From: JAOAFT01 sp035390885
GTDB taxonomy: Bacteria > Bacteroidota > Ignavibacteria > UBA10030
Direction of reading: 5' to 3'
DNA length: 64,000 bases
NCBI GenBank assembly: GCA_035390885.1
Contig: DAOOUW010000002.1
Location: 18,148 to 82,147, forward strand
Shown: positions 54,858-63,526 of the stretch, one piece after another
Numbering within the stretch: the first letter of the stretch is position 1
Layout of the letters: the number at the start of each line of letters is the position of its first letter
Translations under genes and position numbers: made by a program
Notes under the pieces: generated by a model
What the model was told of the DNA's origin: nothing
Seen by the model: only the letters and a program-made list of their open reading frames with translations
The model's database searches: none

Positions 54858-55724
54858 ATGCGCATCGTTGGATTTACATTTGTCAAAAATGGTATTAAGT
54901 ACGATTATCCATTCAGAGAATCATTATTATCACTGCTGCCGCTTTGTGATGAAGTAATTGTCGCCGCAGGTGATTCTGAGGATACAACCACCGAAGAAAT
55001 CCGAAATCTTCATTCTCCAAAAATAAATATCATCGAAACCATCTGGGATCCAAAACTTCGAGAAGGCGGAAAAGTACTTGCCCAACAAACCAATATTGCG
55101 CTCTCAAAGGTAAAAGGAGATTGGGCAATTTACCTTCAAGCTGATGAAGTGTTCCACGAAAAGGATTATAACGCCATCCTTGAAGCAATGGAACGGTACC
55201 AACACGACGAAATGGTTGAAGGATTATTATTCTCATACTACCATTTTTATGGTAGTTATAATTATGTAGGGACTTCCAGACGTTGGTACCGAAGAGAAAT
55301 TCGCGCATTAAAACCAAAAGCAGGTGTAACCTCATGGCGAGATGCGCAGGGATTTAGAATTAACGACAGAAAGCTTCGGGTAAAGTCTGTCGATGCTTAT
55401 GTTTATCATTATGGTTGGGTAAAACCTCCAGCAATTCAACAAGCGAAACAGCGCTCATTTAATCTACTCTGGCATCCCGAAGAATGGATTGATAAAAAAA
55501 TTGGCTCATCGAAATCATACGATTACATTACGCACGCTGGAGAATTAAAGCCGTTTGAAGGAACGCATCCTGCTGTTATGAAAGAGCGAATCGCATCACA
55601 AAGCTGGGATTTTTCCTACAACGAAAACTTATCCAAGGAATCGATGAAAGAATCTATGCTCAACTGGATTGAAAAAAGGACTGGCTATCGCGTCGGTGAG
55701 TATAAAAATTATATCATCATTTGA
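54858..55724 (+). CDS. Glycosyltransferase family 2-like protein
   Basis: This 288-residue protein begins GFTFVKNGIKYDYPFRESLLSLLPLCDEVIVAAGDSEDTT, the pattern of GT2 enzymes with the N-terminal FxRN variant (as in 'glycosyl transferase family 2' of LgtF/WaaE type). The metal site is probably in WAIYLQADEVFHE rather than a classical DxD. No membrane helix is visible, so it is cytoplasmic or peripheral. It is the last gene of the lipoprotein/T9SS cargo/PorV run, where it may prepare a glycan for surface attachment; that role is inference. Confidence 0.83.
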   Translation: MRIVGFTFVKNGIKYDYPFRESLLSLLPLCDEVIVAAGDSEDTTTEEIRNLHSPKINIIETIWDPKLREGGKVLAQQTNIALSKVKGDWAIYLQADEVFHEKDYNAILEAMERYQHDEMVEGLLFSYYHFYGSYNYVGTSRRWYRREIRALKPKAGVTSWRDAQGFRINDRKLRVKSVDAYVYHYGWVKPPAIQQAKQRSFNLLWHPEEWIDKKIGSSKSYDYITHAGELKPFEGTHPAVMKERIASQSWDFSYNENLSKESMKESMLNWIEKRTGYRVGEYKNYIII

Positions 55725-55856
55725 TTTTTGGAATCTTTTTTCAAGATAATAACAACTGAAAAAATTCATCTTTTAGAATAGAATTCATTGCCCAGAATTC
55801 GGCTCCTTCCTCTTATCGCTTCCGGCTCATCATCACTTAAATTTCATATCCTCAAT

Positions 55857-56495
55857 TTACTTCTGATTATCATGTTTCTTTTGATCTAGCATAGCAAGAA
55901 TTTTTGATACAACCATATCAATGGCAACAAGATTTTCTGCTCCACGTGGTATGATAATGTCAGCCCAATGTTTGCTCGGCTCAACGAATTCCAGATGCAT
56001 CGGCTTCACAGTTGCAAGATATTGTTGCATTACACTTTGAATCGATCTTCCCCGTTCGACAATGTCTCGTTGAATTCTTCGGAGTAATCGCTCATCTGCA
56101 TCGGTATCAATGAATATTTTTATATCCATTAAATCTCGTAATGCTTTTTCTACAAATATTAAAATGCCATCGACAATAATAATATCTTTAGGTTCGATGT
56201 GGCGCGTCATCTCCATCCGACGATGCGTTGCAAAGTTGTAAATCGGTTGTTCAATCGGTACCCCAGAACAAAGCGATTGTAAATCACGAATAAGTAAGTT
56301 TGTATCAAGAGAATCAGGATGATCAAAATTGATCTCTTCAGGCAATTTGCCATTATAGTAGCTTAAATCTTTGTAGTACGAATCATGTTGAATAACGACG
56401 ACATTAGAAGGATCGAGCCTTTCCACAATTTTTTTAGTGACAGAAGTTTTTCCTGAGCCTGTACCACCAGCAAGTCCGATAATTATTGGTTTCAT
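55857..56495 (-). CDS. udk: Uridine kinase
   Basis: This 212-residue enzyme phosphorylates uridine and cytidine. It has the P-loop GLAGGTGSGKTSV near the N-terminus, the substrate motif VIQHDSYYKDLS, INFDHPDSLD, and the lid segment RRIQRDIVERGRS. The start at 56495 is chosen because AAGGAA lies just upstream; an extension to 56543 adds unrelated residues and would cover the promoter. The gene is convergent with the GT2 at 54858-55724 and divergent from the glycan operon. A cytidine deaminase is encoded 6.6 kb downstream. Confidence 0.96.
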   Translation of the reverse strand: MKPIIIGLAGGTGSGKTSVTKKIVERLDPSNVVVIQHDSYYKDLSYYNGKLPEEINFDHPDSLDTNLLIRDLQSLCSGVPIEQPIYNFATHRRMEMTRHIEPKDIIIVDGILIFVEKALRDLMDIKIFIDTDADERLLRRIQRDIVERGRSIQSVMQQYLATVKPMHLEFVEPSKHWADIIIPRGAENLVAIDMVVSKILAMLDQKKHDNQK

Positions 56496-56514
56496 TCTAT
56501 TTCCTTTTTCTTCA

Positions 56515-56543
56515 AATATACTTTTCAAAATGTGTAGTTTCAA
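56515..56543 (-). promoter_or_regulatory. Putative udk promoter
   Basis: On the minus strand TTGAAA (56543-56538) and TATATT (56520-56515) are 17 bases apart. The start would be near 56508, keeping AAGGAAA before the ATG at 56495. Confidence 0.55.
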
Positions 56544-56580
56544 TTGAAAAACAGTAGACTTTTTATCATTTTGTTGAAGT

Positions 56581-57696
56581 ATGATACTTTATATCCTTGT
56601 CGTTGCAGTACTATTTTACAGCATAGTTCAAATTGGATTGTGGATTGGACTTTTAAGATGTCGATACTCAAAACAAAATGAACAGCCATTTGCATCAATT
56701 ATTGTAGCAGCACGAAATGAGGAAGCTCATATTCCACAGCTCCTCAATTGCTTACTCTCCCAAACATATCCGCAATACGAAATTATTATTGCAAACGATA
56801 GGTCGACAGATAGAACAGGAGAAATACTAGCACAATATGCTCAGACAAATCCTTCTTTGAAAGTTATTACAATTACATCGGTTCCCTCTGATATGCCGCC
56901 GAAAAAAAACGCTCTTACTCAAGCTATACGAGAAGCGCGAGGCGAAATATTATGCTTTACCGACGCTGACTGCTTGCCTCCTCCTGCGTGGATTCAAGAA
57001 CTCGTCGCTGCATTTGATCCAACCATTGGGCTCGTTGCAGGATATTCACCGTATCTTTATTCACACAATCAAAAGAAATTAAAATTGCTGCATTACTTTA
57101 TTGCATACGAGGAATTTCGGGCAGCGCTGTTTTCTGCTGGTTCGATTGGTTGGAATAAAGGCTGGCTTTGTACTGGAAGAAATCTTGCCTATAGAAAAAA
57201 AGTCTTCGAAGAAGTAGGCGGATATGAGAAAATTAAACACTCGATCAGCGGCGACGACGACCTGTTCCTGCAGTTAGTTCGACGAACGACGAAATGGCAA
57301 ATACGCTATGTGTTCTCTAAAAATAATCACGTACCAACATATCCTCCATCCTCTTTTCGGCAATTTGTTGAGCAACGAAAAAGACATTTTTCTGCTGCAA
57401 AATATTTCCCAATTTCTATGAAATTATTTTTTGCAATGTACCATGGCTCGAACTTATTCATCATTCTCTTTTTTATCGTATCGTTCTTGATGCCAGGTGC
57501 AATTTTCTTTTCGTTACTTTCGCTCTTGATAAAGTTCTGTTCTGATTATATACTTATTCAAAATGGCGCCATTGTATTAGAAGAACGTCAATTTGTCCCG
57601 TGGTTCATCCCAATGGAACTTCTCTATCTTCTGTATAACGTTTGCATCGGACCACTCGGATTATTATTCAAATTTTCATGGAAATCAGAAAAGTAA
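56581..57696 (+). CDS. Membrane-anchored glycosyltransferase family 2, copy A
   Basis: This 371-residue protein has an N-terminal membrane helix (about 2-25), a GT2 catalytic domain and two or three C-terminal hydrophobic segments (about 295-340, 350-365). Motifs are SIIVAARNEEAHIPQLL, metal-binding FTDADC, catalytic SGDDDLFLQLV and a QRKRH segment equivalent to the QxxRW motif. This layout is shared by ceramide glucosyltransferase-like and processive GT2 enzymes that act on lipid acceptors. It is the first of six tightly spaced genes; the flippase-like gene begins 5 bases after its stop. Confidence 0.9.
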   Translation: MILYILVVAVLFYSIVQIGLWIGLLRCRYSKQNEQPFASIIVAARNEEAHIPQLLNCLLSQTYPQYEIIIANDRSTDRTGEILAQYAQTNPSLKVITITSVPSDMPPKKNALTQAIREARGEILCFTDADCLPPPAWIQELVAAFDPTIGLVAGYSPYLYSHNQKKLKLLHYFIAYEEFRAALFSAGSIGWNKGWLCTGRNLAYRKKVFEEVGGYEKIKHSISGDDDLFLQLVRRTTKWQIRYVFSKNNHVPTYPPSSFRQFVEQRKRHFSAAKYFPISMKLFFAMYHGSNLFIILFFIVSFLMPGAIFFSLLSLLIKFCSDYILIQNGAIVLEERQFVPWFIPMELLYLLYNVCIGPLGLLFKFSWKSEK

Positions 57697-57701
57697 GGCA
57701 C

Positions 57702-58634
57702 ATGACTATTATACCAAAACAATACAAGAATGCTAAAATTACTTTTATCTTAAAGATACTAATCGCAGCCGTTACTTTGTACTTCGTTCTGACACTCGTT
57801 GACACACAACAACTAATTGCGCTTTTCCACTCTGCAAAGTATGAATACGTAGCTTTAGGATTACTTTTTATTCCATTCAATTTAGGTGTTCGAATTGCTC
57901 GCTGGAATATTTTACTTTCCTCTCTTCACACTTCAATAGATTGGAAGACCTCAGCTCGTTCTTTGTTAGTTGGAATTACACTGGGAAGCTTTACACCAGG
58001 CGAGCTTGGTGATTTTTACGGACGCATGCTTCACCTACCCGAGACTAGGAAGTCGGTGATTGTTGGCTTAACACTCCTTGAACGTTTTCAGACAATGCTT
58101 TCGATGGCGCTCATTGGCATTCCAGTACTTTCAGTTCTATTTATCACGAACCAAACTGCAAAGGTGTTAGTTTCTGCTGGTTCAGTTCTCCTCATAATTG
58201 GAATTTATTTTTCGCTTGGCACTCATTTTTCACCAATAGTTAAAAAACTGAGCCACATTCGTTACCTCGGAACTATTTCTGCTACAATTTTTACGCTAAA
58301 AAAAAAGGAACAATTTGAGTCCTTTGTTCTTTCCTTGATTTTCCTTCTCGTTATAGGAATTCAGATGTATTTCTTCCTCAACGCATTTACTGCAGTTCCA
58401 TTTATAACAAGTTTCCTTGGAACATCTACAATGCTTTTCTTAAAATCATTTTTACCAATCAGTATCGGGGATTTAGGAATCAGAGAACTTACAACAGCAT
58501 TCATCTTTTCTAAATATTTAATTCCAATGACAGCTTCAGTAAACGCTTCACTACTCCTTTTTACAGCAAATGTATTTTTGCCCGCATGTTGCGGATTTAT
58601 TATTCTTGTGATTTCGAAACAAAAATTATGGTAA
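57702..58634 (+). CDS. Flippase-like / lysylphosphatidylglycerol-synthase-type membrane protein
   Basis: This 310-residue protein has eight or so hydrophobic segments across its length. Its pattern, including TLVDTQQLIALFHSAKYEY, NLGVRIARWNILLSS and the C-terminal FLGTSTMLFLKSFLPISIGDLGIRELTTAFIF, matches the UPF0104/AglD-MprF-type transmembrane family. Members flip lipids or lipid-linked sugars, or act as glycosyltransferase partners. The start at 57702 has AAGG just upstream; the frame extended to 57642 lies inside the GT2 gene. It is flanked on both sides by GT2 genes. Confidence 0.85.
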   Translation: MTIIPKQYKNAKITFILKILIAAVTLYFVLTLVDTQQLIALFHSAKYEYVALGLLFIPFNLGVRIARWNILLSSLHTSIDWKTSARSLLVGITLGSFTPGELGDFYGRMLHLPETRKSVIVGLTLLERFQTMLSMALIGIPVLSVLFITNQTAKVLVSAGSVLLIIGIYFSLGTHFSPIVKKLSHIRYLGTISATIFTLKKKEQFESFVLSLIFLLVIGIQMYFFLNAFTAVPFITSFLGTSTMLFLKSFLPISIGDLGIRELTTAFIFSKYLIPMTASVNASLLLFTANVFLPACCGFIILVISKQKLW

Positions 58635-58640
58635 CAATCT

Positions 58641-59765
58641 ATGCTTGAAGTTATTCTCCTTACAATTCTTGCATTTACAGCGTTATTCTACTATTTCTTT
58701 CTTGCACGCGTTCAAATTGGCTTGACGAGACTTTTCAAACCTCACAAACTTGTGCGGTACCCGTTTATCAGCATTGTTATCGCTGCTCGCAACGAAGAAT
58801 CATCAATTGAAGAATGTCTTTTTTCTGTGCTTCGTCAACATTATCCATCTGAGCGATATGAGGTAATCGTTGTAAATGACCATTCAACCGATGCTACAAA
58901 AGAGAAGGTGCAGCAGTTGCAGAAGGTGTATAAAAATCTGAAACTCCTTGACGTTACCGATGGCATTCACGGCAAAATCCATGCAATATCGTTAGGCGTT
59001 GAAGAAACAAAAGGAGAAATTATATGTTCAACCGATGCCGATTGTGTTGCTTCTCCAACATGGATTCTAACAATGGCACATCATTTTTCGGAAGGCACTG
59101 CAATGGTGGCAGGACCTGTGGTTTTGGAAAAGAATGATGAATCGTTCCTAAGCACATTCGATAGACTTGAGTTTCTAGGAGTCATCACAATTGCAGCCGG
59201 TCTTATTGGAGCTAAACGCCCTATTATTTGTAATGGCGCAAACTTAGCGTATAAACGTGATGTCTTCTTCCTTGCCGGAGGATTTGGCGAAGAGGCGGTT
59301 GATAATGATGATGAACTTTTGATGAGTCGTATACTGAAACGTAATTTGGGAAGCATTGACTTTGCATGGGAACCTCTGGCGATAGTGCGCACAAAACCAG
59401 TAAAATCATTGCAATCATTCCTCCATCAACGAATGCGTTGGGCTACAAAAAAAGGACATTATGAAGACATTTCTATTTTAGCAGAATTGATTGTTTTGTA
59501 TTTCTTTTTTGTTTCGCTCATCGTTGCATTTATACTTGGTATTTGTTGGGATAATACTTTGTTACTTCCAACTGCTCTCTCATTCTTAGGCAAAATTATT
59601 CTAGAGTACCTAACTCTTAAAACAGGAGCCAGGCTCTGGCGCGATACTATTCCAATCTGGAAATTCCTTATTGCCGAGCTATTGCATGTTCCTTATATTT
59701 TGATTACAGCATTCTGCGCACAATTTTTTTCACTCAGATGGAAAGGCCGTGCTCTAAAACAATGA
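58641..59765 (+). CDS. Membrane-anchored glycosyltransferase family 2, copy B
   Basis: This 374-residue protein has an N-terminal membrane helix (about 1-20), the GT2 domain with FISIVIAARNEESSIEECL, metal-binding STDADC, catalytic VDNDDELLMSRI and the acceptor-site motif HQRMRW, and C-terminal membrane segments (about 275-300, 350-365). All expected motifs are intact. It shares its layout with copies A and C but is well diverged, suggesting different donors or acceptors. Its stop forms an ATGA overlap with the deacetylase gene. Confidence 0.9.
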   Translation: MLEVILLTILAFTALFYYFFLARVQIGLTRLFKPHKLVRYPFISIVIAARNEESSIEECLFSVLRQHYPSERYEVIVVNDHSTDATKEKVQQLQKVYKNLKLLDVTDGIHGKIHAISLGVEETKGEIICSTDADCVASPTWILTMAHHFSEGTAMVAGPVVLEKNDESFLSTFDRLEFLGVITIAAGLIGAKRPIICNGANLAYKRDVFFLAGGFGEEAVDNDDELLMSRILKRNLGSIDFAWEPLAIVRTKPVKSLQSFLHQRMRWATKKGHYEDISILAELIVLYFFFVSLIVAFILGICWDNTLLLPTALSFLGKIILEYLTLKTGARLWRDTIPIWKFLIAELLHVPYILITAFCAQFFSLRWKGRALKQ

Positions 59766-60382
59766 GAATGCCAGCTTCCCTTATTGAATTTTTATTTCCT
59801 GTTCTTTGTTCGAAAAAGAACGACCAACTTTATCTTACATTTGATGATGGACCGGAGCCTGAAAGCATAATTCTGCTCCTTGATTTACTCGAACGCTATA
59901 ATATTTCCGCAACATTCTTTCTCGTTGGCGCCAAAATCGTCCAATACTCTGATGTTGTTCGAGAAATTGTTCACCGATGCCATAGCATTGGAAACCACAG
60001 CTATTCGCATAAAAGTTTACTCTGGAAAAAGCGCAATGAAATTTTATACGAATTAGAGAAGACAAACAATGTTATTGCGGAAATTACCGGTAAAAAACCT
60101 GATTTTTTTCGACCTCCTTATGGAATTTTTACTCCGCAGGTCATACGCACTGCTCGTGAACTATCAATGGAAACGGTTCTTTGGTCAGTTGATACGCGTG
60201 ATTTCAAAGCATCAAGAGAATTATTAAGTAAAATTAAGTTGCAAAAATTCAAACAAGGAGATATTATTCTTTGCCACACGAATAACGAAACAAAATCAAT
60301 TGTGGTACCGTTTATTCAACAGCTTGTTGAAAACTGTCTTGAACAAAAATTTACTTTTGCGGCATTAGAAAATGAACTTTGA
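59762..60382 (+). CDS. Polysaccharide deacetylase (NodB, CE4)
   Basis: This 206-residue enzyme has the full NodB set: LTFDDGPEPE (D28, D29), the metal histidines in GNHSYSHKSL (H79, H83), RPPYGIFTP (R117), WSVDTRDF (D144) and a final histidine in DIILCHT. It removes N-acetyl groups from amino-sugar polymers or glycolipids. There is no signal peptide, so it probably works on the cytoplasmic side on lipid-linked sugars. The start at 59762 overlaps the preceding GT2 stop (ATGA). The next GT2 overlaps it by 11 bases. Confidence 0.93.
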   Translation: MRMPASLIEFLFPVLCSKKNDQLYLTFDDGPEPESIILLLDLLERYNISATFFLVGAKIVQYSDVVREIVHRCHSIGNHSYSHKSLLWKKRNEILYELEKTNNVIAEITGKKPDFFRPPYGIFTPQVIRTARELSMETVLWSVDTRDFKASRELLSKIKLQKFKQGDIILCHTNNETKSIVVPFIQQLVENCLEQKFTFAALENEL

Positions 60383-61463
60383 ATTATTCCTCATACTCGT
60401 TACAATTGCATATATTCTTCTTGTAATTGTTTTTATTCTCGGACTTCGAAAACCCCGCGATAACAACGGCAATGCAAAGCCTTTTGTATCTGTGGTGATT
60501 GCAGCGCGAAACGAGGAAACGAACCTCCCCGCCTGTCTCGATTCTGTATTACATCAAACTTATCCTTCCGATTTATTCGAAGTTATCGTTATCAATGATA
60601 ATTCCACCGACAATACTGTAGAAATTTGCACCGCATATATGAAAGAACATGCTAATTTACACTTTACTCATGCAACTGAAAACACTAAAATACGCGGGAA
60701 AGCAAACGCACTAGCCTGTGGTATTGATATTGCCGTTGGAGAAGTTATTCTTATTACAGATGCCGATTGTCGAGTACCGCCAACATGGATTGAGCACACT
60801 GCTCGCCGTTACACCCCGGATGTTGGCTTAATTGGCGGAGTTACGTTGCCTCGAAACACGGATATTTTTACCGGTGTTCAATCTCTTGATTGGGCATTTA
60901 CTTTAGCAATGGCAGCTTCAACGGCAGCTCTTGGTCACCAACACGGAAGCATTGGAAACAATCTATCTTTTCGTAAGAAAGCTTATGATGAGGTAGGCGG
61001 TTATAGAAACTTAAAATTTAGCGTTACAGAAGATTATACAATTGTCCAGGCAATTATTAATTCAAAAAAATGGAATTATTTGTACCCTATAGACCCTTTA
61101 GTTCTTGTCGTAACAGAACCCTGCCCAAATTTTAAGGCGCTGCTTCGTCAGAAACATCGCTGGGGAAAAGGAGCGCTCGATATGAAGCCAACTGGCTTTT
61201 TAATTTTTGTCATTGGGCTATTGATGCATGTCAGTCCGTTTATTGTATTATACTGGGGGAAAGTGGTACTTGCAGCAACAACGCTTATGTGTAAATTTAC
61301 AATGGATTACATTTTTCTTTATAAGTTTCTTAAGAAGATCGAAAAAAAAGATTTGTTACGATACTTCTATTATTTTGAATGCTATTTCATTTTTTATGTT
61401 ATATTCCTCCCCCTGCTTGTATTCTTTGGTGGAAAGGTAAAATGGAAGGGACGAACATATTAA
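60372..61463 (+). CDS. Membrane-anchored glycosyltransferase family 2, copy C
   Basis: This 363-residue protein has an N-terminal membrane helix (about 2-25), the GT2 domain with FVSVVIAARNEETNLPACL, metal-binding ITDADC, catalytic SVTEDYTIVQAI and the RQKHRW acceptor motif, and C-terminal membrane segments (about 275-305, 325-350). It resembles copies A and B. It overlaps the deacetylase gene by 11 bases and the PHP hydrolase gene by 22 bases. It may act before or after the deacetylation step; the order of reactions cannot be read from sequence. Confidence 0.9.
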   Translation: MNFELFLILVTIAYILLVIVFILGLRKPRDNNGNAKPFVSVVIAARNEETNLPACLDSVLHQTYPSDLFEVIVINDNSTDNTVEICTAYMKEHANLHFTHATENTKIRGKANALACGIDIAVGEVILITDADCRVPPTWIEHTARRYTPDVGLIGGVTLPRNTDIFTGVQSLDWAFTLAMAASTAALGHQHGSIGNNLSFRKKAYDEVGGYRNLKFSVTEDYTIVQAIINSKKWNYLYPIDPLVLVVTEPCPNFKALLRQKHRWGKGALDMKPTGFLIFVIGLLMHVSPFIVLYWGKVVLAATTLMCKFTMDYIFLYKFLKKIEKKDLLRYFYYFECYFIFYVIFLPLLVFFGGKVKWKGRTY

Positions 61464-63064
61464 CCAGTATTATACACCAGTTTCTCCTTTTTGTACCTGT
61501 TTTTCTCTACGCTGAGATTCATTATCGCTTTAAATATTTTTTCAGCCTCTTAAAAAAGTCAGAACCTGAAATCATTGCTGATGCTCCATATCGCATTGAA
61601 CCTGGAGTGGATATTCCGTTGCTACTCTTGATAAAAGACTCTCATCATTATCCTTGTGTTCTTGGAAACGTTACAGTAAAAGTTATGAAGCAAGGCAAGT
61701 TGATTCACAGCGAATGTGTTCACAATAAGGAAGAAGCAATTACTCAAAAGTGGTGGTGGAGTATCTATCCAATAAAAGCAACAAAAGAAATGAACGGTAA
61801 AATCGAACTTGACGTAGAGTTTACGATCGAATATAATCACAAAAAACGTTCGTACCACAATGATAACTATCGAACATCGAGTCACGCTCCACTTAAACTT
61901 TTTATTTCACAAGAACCTCTACCATCTTATAAATCTTTGTACTTAGGAGAAATCCATTCGCATTCTAATTATACTGAAGATCAGGTTGAATTTGGAGCGC
62001 CAATTGAGCCAACAGCCCAATTAGCAAAAGCGCTTGGACTATCATTTTTTGCAGTAACAGATCATTCCTATGACCTTGACGATCATCCTGATAATTATCT
62101 ACTGAACCATCCGGAAACTCCTAAATGGTTCGATTTTCAAAATGAAGTAAGCAAACTTCAAAATTCTTCAGTAACGATTATTCCAGGCGAGGAAGTTACT
62201 TGCAGAAATAATACAGGGGAAAATGTACATTTGCTTATATTGAACAATAAAATTTTCTTTCCAGGAAGCGGTGATAGCGCCGAACGATGGCTTAGAACTC
62301 AAAGCGAACTTTCAATTTCAGAGGTAACAGCACAGCTTGGTACAGAAACGATTACAATAGCTGCGCACCCGCTGGAACCGGTTTCGATTCTTCAACGCAT
62401 TTTACTCAACAGAGGAAATTGGCAAAATGATGATTTTGAGGCAAATCAAATTAATGGAATTCAATTTATCAATGGCATGTTAAACGATGGAAACAAAAGA
62501 GGTTATGAATTTTGGATTAACACATTACTGAGTGGCAAACGCGTTTCAATTGTAGCTGGAAATGATGCGCATGGTAATTTCAACAGGTTTAGACAAATAT
62601 CAATTCCTTTTTTAAAAATAGGCGAACGTAACAATCAAATTTTTGGAGAATTTCGCACCGGAATATTTGCTCCGGATAAATCACGAGAATCAATATTAGA
62701 ATCTCTTCGCTTAGGTAAAACGATTGCAACTAATGGGCCAGTTGCCAACATAACAAGGATAAACAATCATACTTCCCTGTTAGGTTCTGAAATCAAAGGC
62801 GGTCTGTGCATCCATTGCCAGACTTTATCTTCACAAGAATTTGGGACTATCAAGAAAGTTTTGCTATATGAAGGAATAAAAGGAAATAGAATTGAAAATA
62901 TTCTCTATGAACTAAATAAGTTAGAGACTTACTCGTATAAATTTGATTTGTTGATCACTGTCAAACAGCCAAAGTATATCCGACTTGAAGTTTACACAGA
63001 AAATGCTGAAGACAAAAAACAATATTTTTGCATAACAAATCCAGTTTGGTTTACTTATAAATGA
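61442..63064 (+). CDS. PHP-domain metallohydrolase (CehA/McbA-like) with N-terminal beta domain
   Basis: This 540-residue protein starts with a hydrophobic helix (about 10-25), a beta-rich domain (about 45-155) and a PHP metallohydrolase domain. The metal motifs are YLGEIHSHSNYTED (H172, H174), FFAVTDHSYDL, a histidine near TIAAHP and AGNDAHGNF. Relatives include CehA carbaryl-type and McbA hydrolases, but most members have unknown substrates, often phosphate or carboxyl esters. The start at 61442 was chosen over 61379. It is the last gene of the glycan operon, 60 bases before cdd. A periplasmic or membrane-bound trimming role is plausible. Confidence 0.82.
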   Translation: MEGTNILTSIIHQFLLFVPVFLYAEIHYRFKYFFSLLKKSEPEIIADAPYRIEPGVDIPLLLLIKDSHHYPCVLGNVTVKVMKQGKLIHSECVHNKEEAITQKWWWSIYPIKATKEMNGKIELDVEFTIEYNHKKRSYHNDNYRTSSHAPLKLFISQEPLPSYKSLYLGEIHSHSNYTEDQVEFGAPIEPTAQLAKALGLSFFAVTDHSYDLDDHPDNYLLNHPETPKWFDFQNEVSKLQNSSVTIIPGEEVTCRNNTGENVHLLILNNKIFFPGSGDSAERWLRTQSELSISEVTAQLGTETITIAAHPLEPVSILQRILLNRGNWQNDDFEANQINGIQFINGMLNDGNKRGYEFWINTLLSGKRVSIVAGNDAHGNFNRFRQISIPFLKIGERNNQIFGEFRTGIFAPDKSRESILESLRLGKTIATNGPVANITRINNHTSLLGSEIKGGLCIHCQTLSSQEFGTIKKVLLYEGIKGNRIENILYELNKLETYSYKFDLLITVKQPKYIRLEVYTENAEDKKQYFCITNPVWFTYK

Positions 63065-63080
63065 ATTGGACAAAGAATGA

Positions 63081-63109
63081 TTGATAGTCAAACAAATGTT
63101 AGATATATT
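63081..63109 (+). promoter_or_regulatory. Putative cdd promoter
   Basis: TTGATA at 63081-63086 and TATATT at 63104-63109 are 17 bases apart, 15 bases before the cdd ATG at 63125. The start near 63116 leaves AAGG six bases before the ATG. Confidence 0.5.
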
Positions 63110-63124
63110 CCTACAAGGTATTGA

Positions 63125-63523
63125 ATGACAAAAGATTATAGAAGATTATCGCAAGCAGCGCTTGAAGCAAGAAAAATGGCTTATGCGCCATATTCAAAAT
63201 TTCGAGTCGGCGCAGCTTTGTTAGGGAAGTCGGGGAAAATATATACAGCTTGCAATATTGAAAACAGCTCGTTCAATTTAACGATTTGTGCAGAACGAGT
63301 TGCTTTATTCAAAGCGATTTCCGAAGGAGAAAAAGATTTCGCCGCGATTGCTATTGCTTCTGATAGCGATCATTATACAAGTCCTTGCGGAGCGTGTAGA
63401 CAAGTCATAAACGAATTAGCTGGCAATATTCCCTGCATTATGGTTGATAAGCATGGTAAATACATCGTGCGCAAGCTTAATTTCCTTTTACCAATAGCAT
63501 TTACGAAAAATAATTTAAAGTAA
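63125..63523 (+). CDS. cdd: Cytidine deaminase
   Basis: This 132-residue enzyme deaminates cytidine and deoxycytidine. The zinc site is CAE (C55, E57) in LTICAERVALFKA and PCGAC (C88, C91), the four-subunit type with three cysteine ligands. The N-terminal AYAPYSKFRVGAALLGKSGKIYTACNIEN is canonical. It sits just before thymidine kinase, and uridine kinase lies upstream on the other strand, so pyrimidine salvage genes flank the glycan operon. Confidence 0.96.
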   Translation: MTKDYRRLSQAALEARKMAYAPYSKFRVGAALLGKSGKIYTACNIENSSFNLTICAERVALFKAISEGEKDFAAIAIASDSDHYTSPCGACRQVINELAGNIPCIMVDKHGKYIVRKLNFLLPIAFTKNNLK

Positions 63524-63526
63524 CTT

